From: Natrinema amylolyticum
GTDB lineage: Archaea > Halobacteriota > Halobacteria > Halobacteriales > Natrialbaceae
Length of the DNA: 64,000 bases
Assembly: GCF_020515625.1 (NCBI RefSeq)
Contig: NZ_JAIWPJ010000001.1
Location: forward strand, 1-64,000
Direction: 5' to 3'
The position numbers and the translations under genes were made by a program. Below, one piece after another: positions 43,692 to 52,489 of this stretch. Each line of letters opens with the position of its first letter. Within the stretch, counting starts at the first letter, position 1. A model generated the notes under the pieces. The model did no database searches. It was not told the DNA's origin and saw only the letters and a program-made list of their open reading frames with translations.

Positions 43692-44144
43692 ATGCCACAA
43701 ATACCGCTTCACTACGTCGATTTACGGACGTTCTGCTACGCCACCGAGGACGAAAAGCGCGTCGAGGAGGCGCTCCGAACCTTCCTCCCCGACGGCGACG
43801 ACGACGAGCCGTTCGAACTCGAGCGCACCGAGAGCGAGGGCCACTACGGCGACCGCATCCTCGTCCTCTCCGCGCGCGTCGAGAACGCCGACGACGTCCG
43901 TCACGTCCTCTCCCGGTTGGCCGACCTCGAGAGCTTCGAGGACCTGATCGACGAACTCGACGAGCGGGTCACCGAGAACACCGAACTCTTCTTGCGCCTC
44001 GACAAGCAGGCGGCCTTCGCGGGCGACGTCCGCCTCGGGCAGGGCATCACCTTCCGCGGGAAGGTCGAGGCCTACCCGGCGAAGAAGGAACGGGCCGTCG
44101 AGAACGCCGAAGAAGTCCTCGAACGACTGCGCGAACAGGACTGA
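43692..44144 (+). CDS. RNA-binding protein of the COG1325 (exosome-associated) type
   Basis: 150 aa. IPLHYVDLRTFCYATEDEKR, ALRTFLPDG, SEGHYGDRILVLSARVENAD and LDKQAAFAGDVRLGQG match the small archaeal family predicted to bind RNA near the exosome. The role in RNA decay or ribosome work is inference. Confidence 0.8.
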   Translation: MPQIPLHYVDLRTFCYATEDEKRVEEALRTFLPDGDDDEPFELERTESEGHYGDRILVLSARVENADDVRHVLSRLADLESFEDLIDELDERVTENTELFLRLDKQAAFAGDVRLGQGITFRGKVEAYPAKKERAVENAEEVLERLREQD

Positions 44145-44276
44145 CTATCCCGGCGTTCGTCGGAGCCGTTCGTCCCATTTCTGCACTTTGAGCCGATCTC
44201 GACGTCTCTCACCGGTCTCGAACAGTCGTCCGACCCCCGTTCGACCGAACGTAATCGTCCGGGTGCGAAGCGCTTT

Positions 44277-44290
44277 TGACTGGCCAGTCA
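44277..44290. promoter_or_regulatory. Palindromic operator before the TetR gene
   Basis: TGACTGGCCAGTCA is a perfect 14-bp palindrome ending 25 nt before the TetR ATG. Its place in the promoter region fits autorepression by the TetR protein, which also controls the MATE gene by co-transcription. Confidence 0.65.
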
Positions 44291-44315
44291 GTAAGTTTGT
44301 GTAGACATATTCTGA

Positions 44316-44945
44316 ATGACGGACGAGACGATCGACGATCTGATGGACGCGACGTATCGCGCGCTCTGCAAGCACGGCTACGCGGAGTTGACGATGCAGG
44401 ACATCGCCGAGGAATCGACCAAGAGCAAGGGCACCCTTCACTATCACTTCGAGGGGAAACGGGATCTCCTCGAGTCCTTTCTCGAGTATCTCTTGGACCG
44501 GTTCGAGGAGCGAACCGAGACGATTCCCGGCGAGACGCCGGCCGAGCGACTCCACGCGTTCCTCGACGAGTTGCTGACGCCGTCGGACGATGAGTCGGCC
44601 GAGGAGTTCCGGACGGCGATCCTCGAGATCAAGGCCCAATCACCGTACAACGAGGCCTACCGGGAGCAACTGGCCGAGTTCGATCGCACCCTCCACGATC
44701 GCATCGAGGAGCTCATCGCGGACGGCCTCGAGTCGGGGGCGTTCCGCGAGGACGTGGATCCGGACGAGACGGCCGACTTCCTCGTGACGCTGTTCCACGG
44801 TGCGCAGACGCGAGCGACCGCGGTCGACCGCCCGCCCGAGCGGACCCGCCAGTACGTCCACGCGTACATCGACGAAACCCTGCGCCCGGACGGGGCGTCC
44901 GGTGAGGACGCGCCGACCGAGAATAACGGAGAGAACCGCGAATGA
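44316..44945 (+). CDS. TetR/AcrR family transcriptional regulator
   Basis: 209 aa. N-terminal HTH: DDLMDATYRALCKHGYAELTMQDIAEESTKSKGTLHYHFE (split by known helix-turn-helix pattern), then a ligand-binding helical part to ~190. A perfect palindrome TGACTGGCCAGTCA (44277-44290) in its promoter is the likely self-operator. The MATE gene starts inside its stop (ATGA), so both share one transcript. The ligand is likely the drug-like substrate of the exporter. Confidence 0.92.
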   Translation: MTDETIDDLMDATYRALCKHGYAELTMQDIAEESTKSKGTLHYHFEGKRDLLESFLEYLLDRFEERTETIPGETPAERLHAFLDELLTPSDDESAEEFRTAILEIKAQSPYNEAYREQLAEFDRTLHDRIEELIADGLESGAFREDVDPDETADFLVTLFHGAQTRATAVDRPPERTRQYVHAYIDETLRPDGASGEDAPTENNGENRE

Positions 44946-46381
44946 GCCTGCTAGATCGGATTTCCGAACTCTTCAAGGGCCGCGACGAGTTCGATCTCAC
45001 CTCGGGCGACATCGCGGGACCGCTGTTCTATCTGTCGCTGCCGATCATCGTGACGAACCTGTTGCAGACGGCCTACAACCTCATCGACACGTTCTGGCTG
45101 GGCCAGTACAGCACCGAAGCGCTCGCGGCAATCAGCTTCGCGTTCCCGATGGTCTTCCTGCTCATCTCCGTCGGGATGGGGCTGTCGGTCGCCGGGAGCG
45201 TCCTCGTCGCCCAGCACATCGGTGGGGACGAGGAATCGGCGGCCGAGTACGCCGCTTCCCAGACCGTCGCGCTGTCGCTGCTCGGCGCGGTCGGGCTCGG
45301 ACTCGTCGGCTACGTCTTCGTCGAGGAACTGCTCGGCCTCCTCGGCGCGTCGCCGGACGTGTTGCCGCTGGCGACCGACTACATGCAGGTCATCACGCTC
45401 GGGATGCCCTTCATGTTCGGCTTCTTCGTCTTCATCGCGCTCATGCGAGGCTACGGGGACACGATCACGCCGATGCTCGTGATGTTCGGCTCCGTCCTCC
45501 TGAACGTCGTCCTCGACCCGTTCCTGATCTTCGGCTGGGGGCCGTTTCCCAGACTCGGGATCGAAGGCGCGGCGATCGCCACGGTCTTCTCCCGCGCGCT
45601 CGCGCTCGTCGTCGGACTGGCGATCATGTTCCGCGGGGCGCGCGGCGTTCGGATTCGGCTCCGCCAGATGCGTCCGGACCTCTCCTTCGCCAAGAAACTC
45701 GTGACGATCGGATTTCCGGCGTCGATCGAGGGAATGGGACGCGCACTGTCGATCAATCTGTTACTGGTGATCGTCGGCCTGTTCCCCACCTACGTCGTCG
45801 CCGCCTACGGGATCGGCACGCGCGTGTTCTCGGTCATCTTCCTCCCGGCGATCGCGGTCGCCCGCGGCGTCGAGACGATGACCGGACAGAACGTCGGTGC
45901 CGACAAACCGGAGCGCGCGGAGGCCGCAGCGAGCTTCGCCGCCCGCACGATGTTCGTCGTCCTCGGAGCGCTGGGCGTCGTAGCGTGGCTCGGCGCACGG
46001 CCCATCACCGCCGTCTTCACCAACGACCCCGAAGTCATCGAAGTCGGGGTCACCTTCCTCCGGTACGTCGCCCCGTCGTTCGGCTTCATCGGCGTGATGC
46101 GGGCCTACAACGGCAGCTTCCGCGGGACCGGCAAGACGCTCACCGCGGCGGCGATCGTCCTCGTGACCTACGGCATCGTCCGGCTCCCGATCGCCTACGG
46201 GCTCTCGCAGACGGCGATGGAGTACCGCGGCATCTGGCTCGCCTTCGCCGCCTCGAACGTCGTCGGTGCCGGCCTCGCCTACGGCTGGTACCGACGGGGA
46301 ACGTGGCGAGACGCCGACGTCACCGAGGGCCCGGCGGGGCCGACGATCGGCGACGACATCGAGCCCAGTACCGACGACTGA
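44942..46381 (+). CDS. MATE family efflux transporter
   Basis: 479 aa, ~12 helices. Family sequence features: LSLPIIVTNLLQTAYNLIDT, VGMGLSVAGSVLVAQHIGG, IFGWGPFPRLGIEGAAIATV and NVGADKPERAEAAA (internal repeat). It exports cationic or hydrophobic compounds with Na+ or H+. Control by the TetR gene it overlaps with is probable. Confidence 0.93.
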   Translation: MSLLDRISELFKGRDEFDLTSGDIAGPLFYLSLPIIVTNLLQTAYNLIDTFWLGQYSTEALAAISFAFPMVFLLISVGMGLSVAGSVLVAQHIGGDEESAAEYAASQTVALSLLGAVGLGLVGYVFVEELLGLLGASPDVLPLATDYMQVITLGMPFMFGFFVFIALMRGYGDTITPMLVMFGSVLLNVVLDPFLIFGWGPFPRLGIEGAAIATVFSRALALVVGLAIMFRGARGVRIRLRQMRPDLSFAKKLVTIGFPASIEGMGRALSINLLLVIVGLFPTYVVAAYGIGTRVFSVIFLPAIAVARGVETMTGQNVGADKPERAEAAASFAARTMFVVLGALGVVAWLGARPITAVFTNDPEVIEVGVTFLRYVAPSFGFIGVMRAYNGSFRGTGKTLTAAAIVLVTYGIVRLPIAYGLSQTAMEYRGIWLAFAASNVVGAGLAYGWYRRGTWRDADVTEGPAGPTIGDDIEPSTDD

Positions 46382-46528
46382 CTCCCCTGTCCAGTAAAGT
46401 GGGTGTGTGCCGTCACAACCGACCGAGCCGCGTTTCGAGAGGTGAACGAGCCGTGAGTCGACACTGGCAGGTCCGCAATCGGACCGGACGAGGCGTTCGA
46501 TCGATGAGCGAGAGAGGGGTGTAACCAG

Positions 46529-47767
46529 ATGGTCGAAGCCGTCAACATCGATATTCTGAGCCTCCTGCTCGTTCTCTCGGTCGCGTGGGTGTTCGGCGCG
46601 CTCGCCGAGCGCCTCGGCTACCCGACGATGATGGGTGAGCTGTTCGCCGGCATCGCCTTCGGACCCCCACTGCTCGGACTCTTGCGCCCCTCGGAGCTCC
46701 TCTCGGTCCTCTCGGAGCTCGGCGTGTTCCTCCTCATGGTCTACGTCGGTCTGGAGGTCGACCTCCGCGAACTGTTCAAGCTCGGTCCGCAGTCGCTGCT
46801 GATCGCCTTCGGTGCCTTCGTCATCCCGTTCGGCCTCGGCTACGCGGCTGGCGTCTGGCTCGGCGTCTCCGTCGGCGCGTCGCTCTTCCTCGGACTCGCG
46901 ATGGCCGCCACGTCGCTGGCCACGAAGTCCCGGATCCTCGCCGACCTCGAGCTGCTGGACACCCGAATCGCGAACGTGTTGCTCGGCGGCGCGCTCGCGT
47001 CGGACGTGGGCGTGCTCATCGCGTTCGCCGGCGTCGACAGCTACGTGACGGCGGGCGCGCTCGACCCGACCGAGATCGGGACGATACTCCTGCAGGCGGT
47101 CGGCTTCTTCGCGATCACGCTCCTGATCGGGTATCGGTTTCTCCCCGTCGCGTGGCGGTATATCGAGCGCCAGCGCGAGCGGTACGGGTTCGTCGACCGG
47201 ACGACTGCCTTTACCTTCGCCCTGCTCGTCTCCCTGCTGTTCGCCCACCTCGCGACGCTGGCGGACCTCCACATGATCATCGGCGGGTTCGTCGCGGGGA
47301 TGTTCCTCCGGCAGGCGGACGTCGAGCCCGGGCTCTACGAGCACATGCATACGGTCATGTACGACCTCGCGATGGGGCTGTTCGCCCCGATCTTCTTCGT
47401 CACGGTCGGCTTCCAGATCACGTTCGGCGTCTTCTTCGATTCGTTCGTCGTCCTCGCGGGTCTGGTCGCGATCGCCTTCCTCGGGAAGATCATCGGTTCG
47501 TGGCTGTTCTCGCTGCCGACGTCGCTCTCCTCCCGGGAGGGACTGGTTGTCGGCTTCGGCATGAACGGCCGCGGCACCGTCGAGATCATCATCGCGCAGG
47601 TCGCCTTCGAAGCCGGAGTCATCGACGCCGAAATGTTCTCGATCCTCGTGTTCATCGCGATCTTTACCACCGCGCTCGTCCCCGTCACCGTCACCTGGGG
47701 CGTGCGCCTGCTCGAGGCGCGAGACGAACTCGTCTACGTCGATACGGCGGCGACGACCGAGGACTGA
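46529..47767 (+). CDS. Kef-type cation:proton antiporter
   Basis: 412 aa, 12-13 helices. CPA2-type features: LGYPTMMGELFAGIAFGPPL, LLMVYVGLEVDLRELFKLG and LGKIIGSWLFSLPTS then GFGMNGRGTVEIIIAQVAFE. It carries no TrkA-N domain. It probably exchanges K+ or Na+ against protons for pH and salt balance. Start ATG at 46529 with a weak SD-like AGAGGGGTG. Confidence 0.88.
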   Translation: MVEAVNIDILSLLLVLSVAWVFGALAERLGYPTMMGELFAGIAFGPPLLGLLRPSELLSVLSELGVFLLMVYVGLEVDLRELFKLGPQSLLIAFGAFVIPFGLGYAAGVWLGVSVGASLFLGLAMAATSLATKSRILADLELLDTRIANVLLGGALASDVGVLIAFAGVDSYVTAGALDPTEIGTILLQAVGFFAITLLIGYRFLPVAWRYIERQRERYGFVDRTTAFTFALLVSLLFAHLATLADLHMIIGGFVAGMFLRQADVEPGLYEHMHTVMYDLAMGLFAPIFFVTVGFQITFGVFFDSFVVLAGLVAIAFLGKIIGSWLFSLPTSLSSREGLVVGFGMNGRGTVEIIIAQVAFEAGVIDAEMFSILVFIAIFTTALVPVTVTWGVRLLEARDELVYVDTAATTED

Positions 47768-47858
47768 CACCGGTTCCGTCCCGCCGACGCCGCACGTCCC
47801 GACTGTCCGGTGACGCGCGAGCGGGGCGTTTTTGCCGCCCGCGCCAGCAGGTAGGGGT

Positions 47859-49619
47859 ATGCAAGTCCACGTCGTGGGTGACGATCCGGTCCGCGAGGCG
47901 ATCGTCACCGCGCTCGATGACGTCGATATCGGTGTCCGCGACGCCGAGCCGTCGGCTCTCACGGACGCTCGCTTCGCGGTCGTCAGCGACGTCGCCGGCT
48001 CGCCGACGTTCGAACGGGCGAACGAGGCCGCCCGCGCGGGCGGAACGCCCTGGATCGCCGTCGAGATCGGTGGGGTCGGCGGGCAGCCGCTCCCGGCCGT
48101 CGACGCCGCGATCTCCGGATTCGCACCCGCAACGGGTTGTTTCGACTGTCTCCGCGCGCGCGTCGCGTCGAATCTCGAGGAGCGGGCGGACGGCCCGCAG
48201 GCCGGCCGGAGCGAAGCGCGATTCGCCGGCGCGGTCGCCGGCCGGGAGTGCGTGCGCGTCCTCTCCGGCGACGAGCGATCGATCGTGGGACACGTGCTCG
48301 AGGTTCCCCACGCCCGACGCCGGTTCCTGCCCGTTCCCGGCTGCGAGTGTGGCGGCGGCGACCGGGACCGCTCGCTCGAGCGCGACGCGGAGACGCTCGC
48401 TCTCGACGCCGCGGTCGAACGCGCCGAAGGGGCGATCGACGAGCGCGTCGGCCCCATCACGAGTATCGGCGAGATCGAGTCGTTCCCGGCCCCCTACTAC
48501 CTGTCGACGGTCGCGGACACGACCGCCTACAGCGACGCCAGCGCGCCGCGACAGGCCGCCGGCGTCGCGATCGACTGGAACGCCGCGCTGATGAAAGCCG
48601 TCGGCGAGGGGCTCGAGCGCTACTGCGCCGGCGTCTACCGCAAGGACGACTTCGTCCGCGCGAGCGAGGACGCCCTCGAGAACGCGGTCACCCCGACGGC
48701 GCTCGTCCGGCCGGACGACGCGCCGACCTATGACGCGGGCGACGAGCACCGCTGGGTTCCGGGCGAGGACCTCATGACCGGCGAGCGAGCGCATCTGCCC
48801 GCCGCGGCGGTCCAGTTCCCCCAGCCCGGCGAGTCGCTCGTCCCGGCGATCACGACCGGACTGGGGCTGGGCTCCTCGACGGTCGACGCGCTGGTCTCCG
48901 GGCTGACGGAGGTCATCGAGCGCGACGCGGCGATGCTCGCGTGGTACTCGACGTTCGACCCGCTCGGTTTGTCGGTCGAGACGGATGCCTTCGATGCGCT
49001 CGAGCGACGCGCCCGGAGCGAGGGGCTGTCGGTGACGCCGCTGCTCGTCACGCAGGATATCGACGTCCCGGTCGTCGCCGTGGCGGTTCACCGCGAGCCG
49101 GACGCCCTCGAGGATCGAGAGATCGCGGCCGGCGACAACTCCTGGCCGGCCTTCGCCGTCGGCTCGGCGGCCGGGCTCGACGCCGCGGCGGCCGCGACGT
49201 CGGCGCTCGAGGAGGCGCTGCAAAACTGGATGGAGCTGCGGAGCCTCGGTCCCGAGGACGCCGACGACGCCGGCGGAGAAATCGGTGCGTACGCGTCGTT
49301 CCCGGAGCGCGCGCGAGCGTTCGTCGACACCGAGCGAACGGTCTCGGCGACGAGCGTCGGTCCCGATCCCGCGCCGACCGGTAGCGATCGGCTCGAGGCG
49401 CTGTGTTCGCGGACGGCCGACGCCGGACTGACGCCGTACGCGGCGCGGCTGACGACCCGCGATATCGAGTCGATCGGGTTCGAGGCCGTCCGGGTGCTGG
49501 TTCCAGGCGCGCAACCGCTGTTCACCGGCGAGCCGTTCTTCGGCGAGCGAGCGCGGACCGTCCCGAACGACCTCGGCTTCGAACCGCGCCTCGAGCGGCT
49601 GTTCCACCCCTACCCCTGA
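47859..49619 (+). CDS. YcaO-domain protein with N-terminal Cys-rich E1-like region
   Basis: 586 aa. Residues ~1-180 look like the reduced E1/ocin-ThiF-like partner of azol(in)e enzymes, with Cys pairs 94/97 (GCFDCLRAR) and 162/164 (GCECGG) suited to zinc. The rest is YcaO: STVADTTAYSDASAPRQAAG, AVGEGLERYCAGVYRKDDFV (substrate/ATP residues), TTGLGLGSSTVDALVSGLTE and VIERDAAM. YcaO proteins activate amides with ATP to build thiazoles/oxazoles or thioamides. No precursor peptide or dehydrogenase is seen nearby. It could also be a tRNA/ribosome-modifying stand-alone form. Confidence 0.8.
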   Translation: MQVHVVGDDPVREAIVTALDDVDIGVRDAEPSALTDARFAVVSDVAGSPTFERANEAARAGGTPWIAVEIGGVGGQPLPAVDAAISGFAPATGCFDCLRARVASNLEERADGPQAGRSEARFAGAVAGRECVRVLSGDERSIVGHVLEVPHARRRFLPVPGCECGGGDRDRSLERDAETLALDAAVERAEGAIDERVGPITSIGEIESFPAPYYLSTVADTTAYSDASAPRQAAGVAIDWNAALMKAVGEGLERYCAGVYRKDDFVRASEDALENAVTPTALVRPDDAPTYDAGDEHRWVPGEDLMTGERAHLPAAAVQFPQPGESLVPAITTGLGLGSSTVDALVSGLTEVIERDAAMLAWYSTFDPLGLSVETDAFDALERRARSEGLSVTPLLVTQDIDVPVVAVAVHREPDALEDREIAAGDNSWPAFAVGSAAGLDAAAAATSALEEALQNWMELRSLGPEDADDAGGEIGAYASFPERARAFVDTERTVSATSVGPDPAPTGSDRLEALCSRTADAGLTPYAARLTTRDIESIGFEAVRVLVPGAQPLFTGEPFFGERARTVPNDLGFEPRLERLFHPYP

Positions 49620-49641
49620 CCGCTGTCATCGTTCGCGCTCG

Positions 49642-50172
49642 TTACTCGTTGGTCGAGGTATCGTTCTCGTTGCTCGGCGCGTCGGTATCGGTCGTTTCGG
49701 CGTCGCTCGGACTGGATTCGTTCGGTGCTGGCCCGTCCGGGTCGGAATCGGGAGTCGGACCGGGTTCGTCCGTCCCTCCGCCCCGCTGGACGTCCAGTAC
49801 GAGGTCGTCGTCGGTGATCCGGACGTTCACGAGCTTGGTGTTCGGCGTGATCGTGGCCTCCCTGAACGCTAGTTCTTCACCGTCCCGTCCGTACTTGACC
49901 ACGCGGAGGATCTGTTCGGTCGCATCGAGGTGCGGGGGCGACGCCGACTGGTTCGCCGTGACCGTGTAACTCTCGTCGTAGGTCTGCCGGTCCGTCCCGG
50001 ACTCGTAGGCCTCGAGCGTGAGGTCGTAGTGGCGCTCGGCTTCGCTGTGGATCTCGATGGGAACCAGCCCCTGGAAACTCCCCTGATAGTGCTCCTCGAG
50101 CGCCTCGAGACAGCCCGAGAGCCCGACGGTCGCGGCCACCCCGGCGGTCCGAAGTACCGTACGGCGGTTCAC
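49642..50172 (-). CDS. Haloarchaeal Tat lipoprotein, unknown function
   Basis: 176 aa. Tat signal with lipobox: RRTVLRTAGVAATVGLSGC (lipid Cys at 21). The mature part has beta-like YDLTLEAYESGTDRQTYDE and an acidic Pro/Ser/Asp-rich C-terminal tail. It faces the outside. It is convergent with the YcaO gene (ends 22 nt apart). Confidence 0.72.
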   Translation of the reverse strand: MNRRTVLRTAGVAATVGLSGCLEALEEHYQGSFQGLVPIEIHSEAERHYDLTLEAYESGTDRQTYDESYTVTANQSASPPHLDATEQILRVVKYGRDGEELAFREATITPNTKLVNVRITDDDLVLDVQRGGGTDEPGPTPDSDPDGPAPNESSPSDAETTDTDAPSNENDTSTNE

Positions 50173-50395
50173 GTGTGGGCCTCAGGGTCGGACGACCGTA
50201 TGCGTTACTCTTCGGCTGAGACGCGGCGGACAGCGGCCTCCGCTCGGTTCCGCGTCAGTCTCGGCCCCGAGTCACGCGAGCCGACGACCGCTCGAGCGAT
50301 TCGTCACTGGCCGTCTCGATCCGTCTCCGCGCCGCTCGACCTCGGCTGTCATCCACACCCACGGGACTTTTGTCCCGAGAGACGAACGCCCACGC

Positions 50396-50875
50396 ATGGA
50401 GAAAGTCGCAATCGACGACGTCGATATCGAAATCAATCCGATGGAAGTCCACTCAGTGCGACGGCCGATCTCCGACGCGCTCGGGTTTTCGGACTTCGCG
50501 ATGAACTACTTCGAACTCGAGTCCGGCGAGTCCTTTTCGGGCGGGATGCACACCCACCACGACCAGGAAGAGGTCTTCTACGTCCAGGAGGGAACCGCGA
50601 CGTTCGACACGGAGGAGGGCGAGGTCACCGTCGACGAGGGCGAGGTGATCCGGTTCGAGCCCGGCGACTTCCAGCACGGCTACAACGACACCGACGAGCG
50701 GGTCGTCGGCTTCGCCTTCGGCGCGCCCAAGTCCAAACACGACTGGGACCAGATCGAGTCGCTGGTCTACTGCCAGGACTGCGAGGAGGAGCTCGGCCAC
50801 GGCCTCGAGTTCACCGACGACGGCGCATTCCGACTGACCTGTACTGAGTGCGGGAACGCGTTCGTTCCGCAGTAA
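50396..50875 (+). CDS. Cupin protein with C-terminal zinc ribbon
   Basis: 159 aa. Cupin motif 1: GGMHTHHDQEEVFYVQEGTA (His, His, Glu ligands); motif 2: RFEPGDFQHGYNDTDE. A C-terminal zinc ribbon follows (CQDCEEEL, then CTECGNAF). A metal-binding sensor or enzyme; function unknown. TATA-like GGGACTTTTGT at 50362-50372 suggests a leaderless start. Confidence 0.85.
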   Translation: MEKVAIDDVDIEINPMEVHSVRRPISDALGFSDFAMNYFELESGESFSGGMHTHHDQEEVFYVQEGTATFDTEEGEVTVDEGEVIRFEPGDFQHGYNDTDERVVGFAFGAPKSKHDWDQIESLVYCQDCEEELGHGLEFTDDGAFRLTCTECGNAFVPQ

Positions 50876-50990
50876 CTCGAGTCGACAGCGTCGGGTCACG
50901 GGTCCGTCGATCGAACGCGCTCGGAGCCGCGGCCCTCGTGCTCGAGCGAGGAGGGGAAGCTTGTTGACGAGGGGCCGATATCATCGACGT

Positions 50991-51602
50991 ATGCCTGTCC
51001 AAGACGGTTCGGATGAGGGAATCGACACGACGCTGTTCGTGACCGTGTCCGGCCCACCGGGCTGTGGCGCGACGACGCTGTGTGAGCGACTCGCCGACGC
51101 GATGGGCTGTCCGTACGTCTCCGGCGGCGACATCTTCCGCGAACTCGCGGAGGATCGGGACATGAACCTCAACCAGCTGACCGCGAAGGCCGACGAATCC
51201 GACGAGATCGACCGCGCGTTAGACCAGCGACTCCAACAGATCGCCGAGAAGTGGGGCATGGCGAATAAACCGTTTATCCTCGAGTCGCGGCTGGCGGGCT
51301 GGCTCGCCGGCGAACGCGCGGACCTGCGGATCTGGCTCGACGCGCCCGAGGACGTCCGACTCGACCGTATCAACGATCGCATGGAGACCGATGCGGAGAT
51401 GCGCGTTCGAGAGGTCAGCGAGGCCGGTCGATACCAGTCGCACTACGAGATCGACATCGGTAACCGGACGTTCTACGACCTCCACATCAACACTGCGCGA
51501 TGGAGCAAGACCGGCGTGTTCACGCTCGTCCGGGCCGCGATCGAAGAGTACGATCCGGAACTCGACGAGGGGTCGTTCACGACCCCGTCCATGGACGTCT
51601 AG
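50991..51602 (+). CDS. Cytidylate-kinase-like protein with altered P-loop
   Basis: 203 aa. The overall frame is archaeal Cmk: VSGPPGCGATTLCERLADAM, PYVSGGDIFRELAEDRDMNL and RLAGWLAGERADLRIWLDAP. The Walker A lysine is replaced by Ala (GCGATT), so ATP-dependent phosphorylation may be lost or rearranged. Asp/Glu/Arg residues of the CMP site persist. It could be a paralogue with a changed role. ATG at 50991. Confidence 0.78.
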   Translation: MPVQDGSDEGIDTTLFVTVSGPPGCGATTLCERLADAMGCPYVSGGDIFRELAEDRDMNLNQLTAKADESDEIDRALDQRLQQIAEKWGMANKPFILESRLAGWLAGERADLRIWLDAPEDVRLDRINDRMETDAEMRVREVSEAGRYQSHYEIDIGNRTFYDLHINTARWSKTGVFTLVRAAIEEYDPELDEGSFTTPSMDV

Positions 51603-51979
51603 GGTCACGCCCGCTCCGGCCGCCGGCGAACCACACGGCTGATCGACCTCGAGCGACTCAGCCTGCAGTTCGGCCGACTGCTTCCGGCCGTATCGACGGA
51701 TATCGAGTGAGATTACGCCCGGTTCGTCGATAAGTTGTTCTTACTCGCTCGTGGCCGCCGTACTGTCGAATCATTCAAATAGCAGTCCGTATTTTCGTGT
51801 GTGCTATAGGGCTATGGCGGTTGATACCAATAGTAACGGTGTCGTCGATCGGGACGGACGTCTCGGTCGCGGCGCGAGCGACCGGGTGCGTCAGTCGGAT
51901 GTGCGCGAACCGCAATCTAGCACGGAGATCCGCCGTGCTGCACGGGAGGGATCCCGGAACGGGGACGGGAGGGGATAGT
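51603..51979. other. Intergenic region before the symporter operon
   Basis: 377 nt with no confident gene. AT-rich patches (CATTCAAATAGC at 51769-51780) may hold the promoter of the operon that starts at 51980. An open frame runs in from upstream but lacks protein-like composition. Confidence 0.5.
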
Positions 51980-52489
51980 ATGGCCCGAAACACGCTGATG
52001 ACAGTGATCGGCGTTCTCGCAGTCGGGGCGCTGCTCACGGCGAGCCTCGGCTGGTATCGCGTGTTTTCCTACGTCGCCGGAGCGTTCATCCTCGCGGTCG
52101 TCGCCGGTGCATCGACCGAACACCGCGGCTCCGTTCTCGAGCCGTACACCGGCCTCATCGGTGGGCTCGCGGGCATGTTCCTCGTCGGACTCACGGGGAT
52201 CTGGCTGCTGTGGAACCCGGGCGTCACGAGCTATACATACGTGCTCGGCGTGCCGATGCCGACGCTCGTCTACTTCGTGCTCCTGTGGCTCGCGCCGGCG
52301 TTCGCGGCGATCTACTACTCGTTGATTTTCGACCGGATCGGCAGCGAGGCGATCGTCGACGACATCATCGACGAGGCTCGAGACCGACAGCGGGACGCGG
52401 AACTTCCCCTTGCACCCCGTCAGATCGACAGGACGACGGGAACGGACGGACTCGACGGCACGGCCGACGTGGAGGGAGACGATGATTGA
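51980..52489 (+). CDS. Membrane protein, partner of the sodium:solute symporter
   Basis: 169 aa, about four helices: VIGVLAVGALLTASLGWYRV, FSYVAGAFILAVVAGA, GLAGMFLVGLTGIWLLW and VYFVLLWLAPAFAAIYYSLI, then an acidic tail (IVDDIIDEARDRQRDAELPL). An SD-like GGGAGGGGA is 5 nt before the ATG. The SSS gene overlaps its end by 8 nt, so it likely works with the transporter. Confidence 0.75.
   Translation: MARNTLMTVIGVLAVGALLTASLGWYRVFSYVAGAFILAVVAGASTEHRGSVLEPYTGLIGGLAGMFLVGLTGIWLLWNPGVTSYTYVLGVPMPTLVYFVLLWLAPAFAAIYYSLIFDRIGSEAIVDDIIDEARDRQRDAELPLAPRQIDRTTGTDGLDGTADVEGDDD

Noticed and set aside
45761..48460. A very long minus-strand open frame (about 900 codons) opposite MATE, the antiporter and YcaO
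   Set aside because: It is antisense to three well-recognised genes and has the Arg/Asp/Glu-rich composition typical of GC-driven shadow frames.
51797..51979. N-terminal extension of the 169-aa membrane protein
   Set aside because: The ATG at 51980 has a good SD and gives a natural first helix; the upstream residues are not protein-like.
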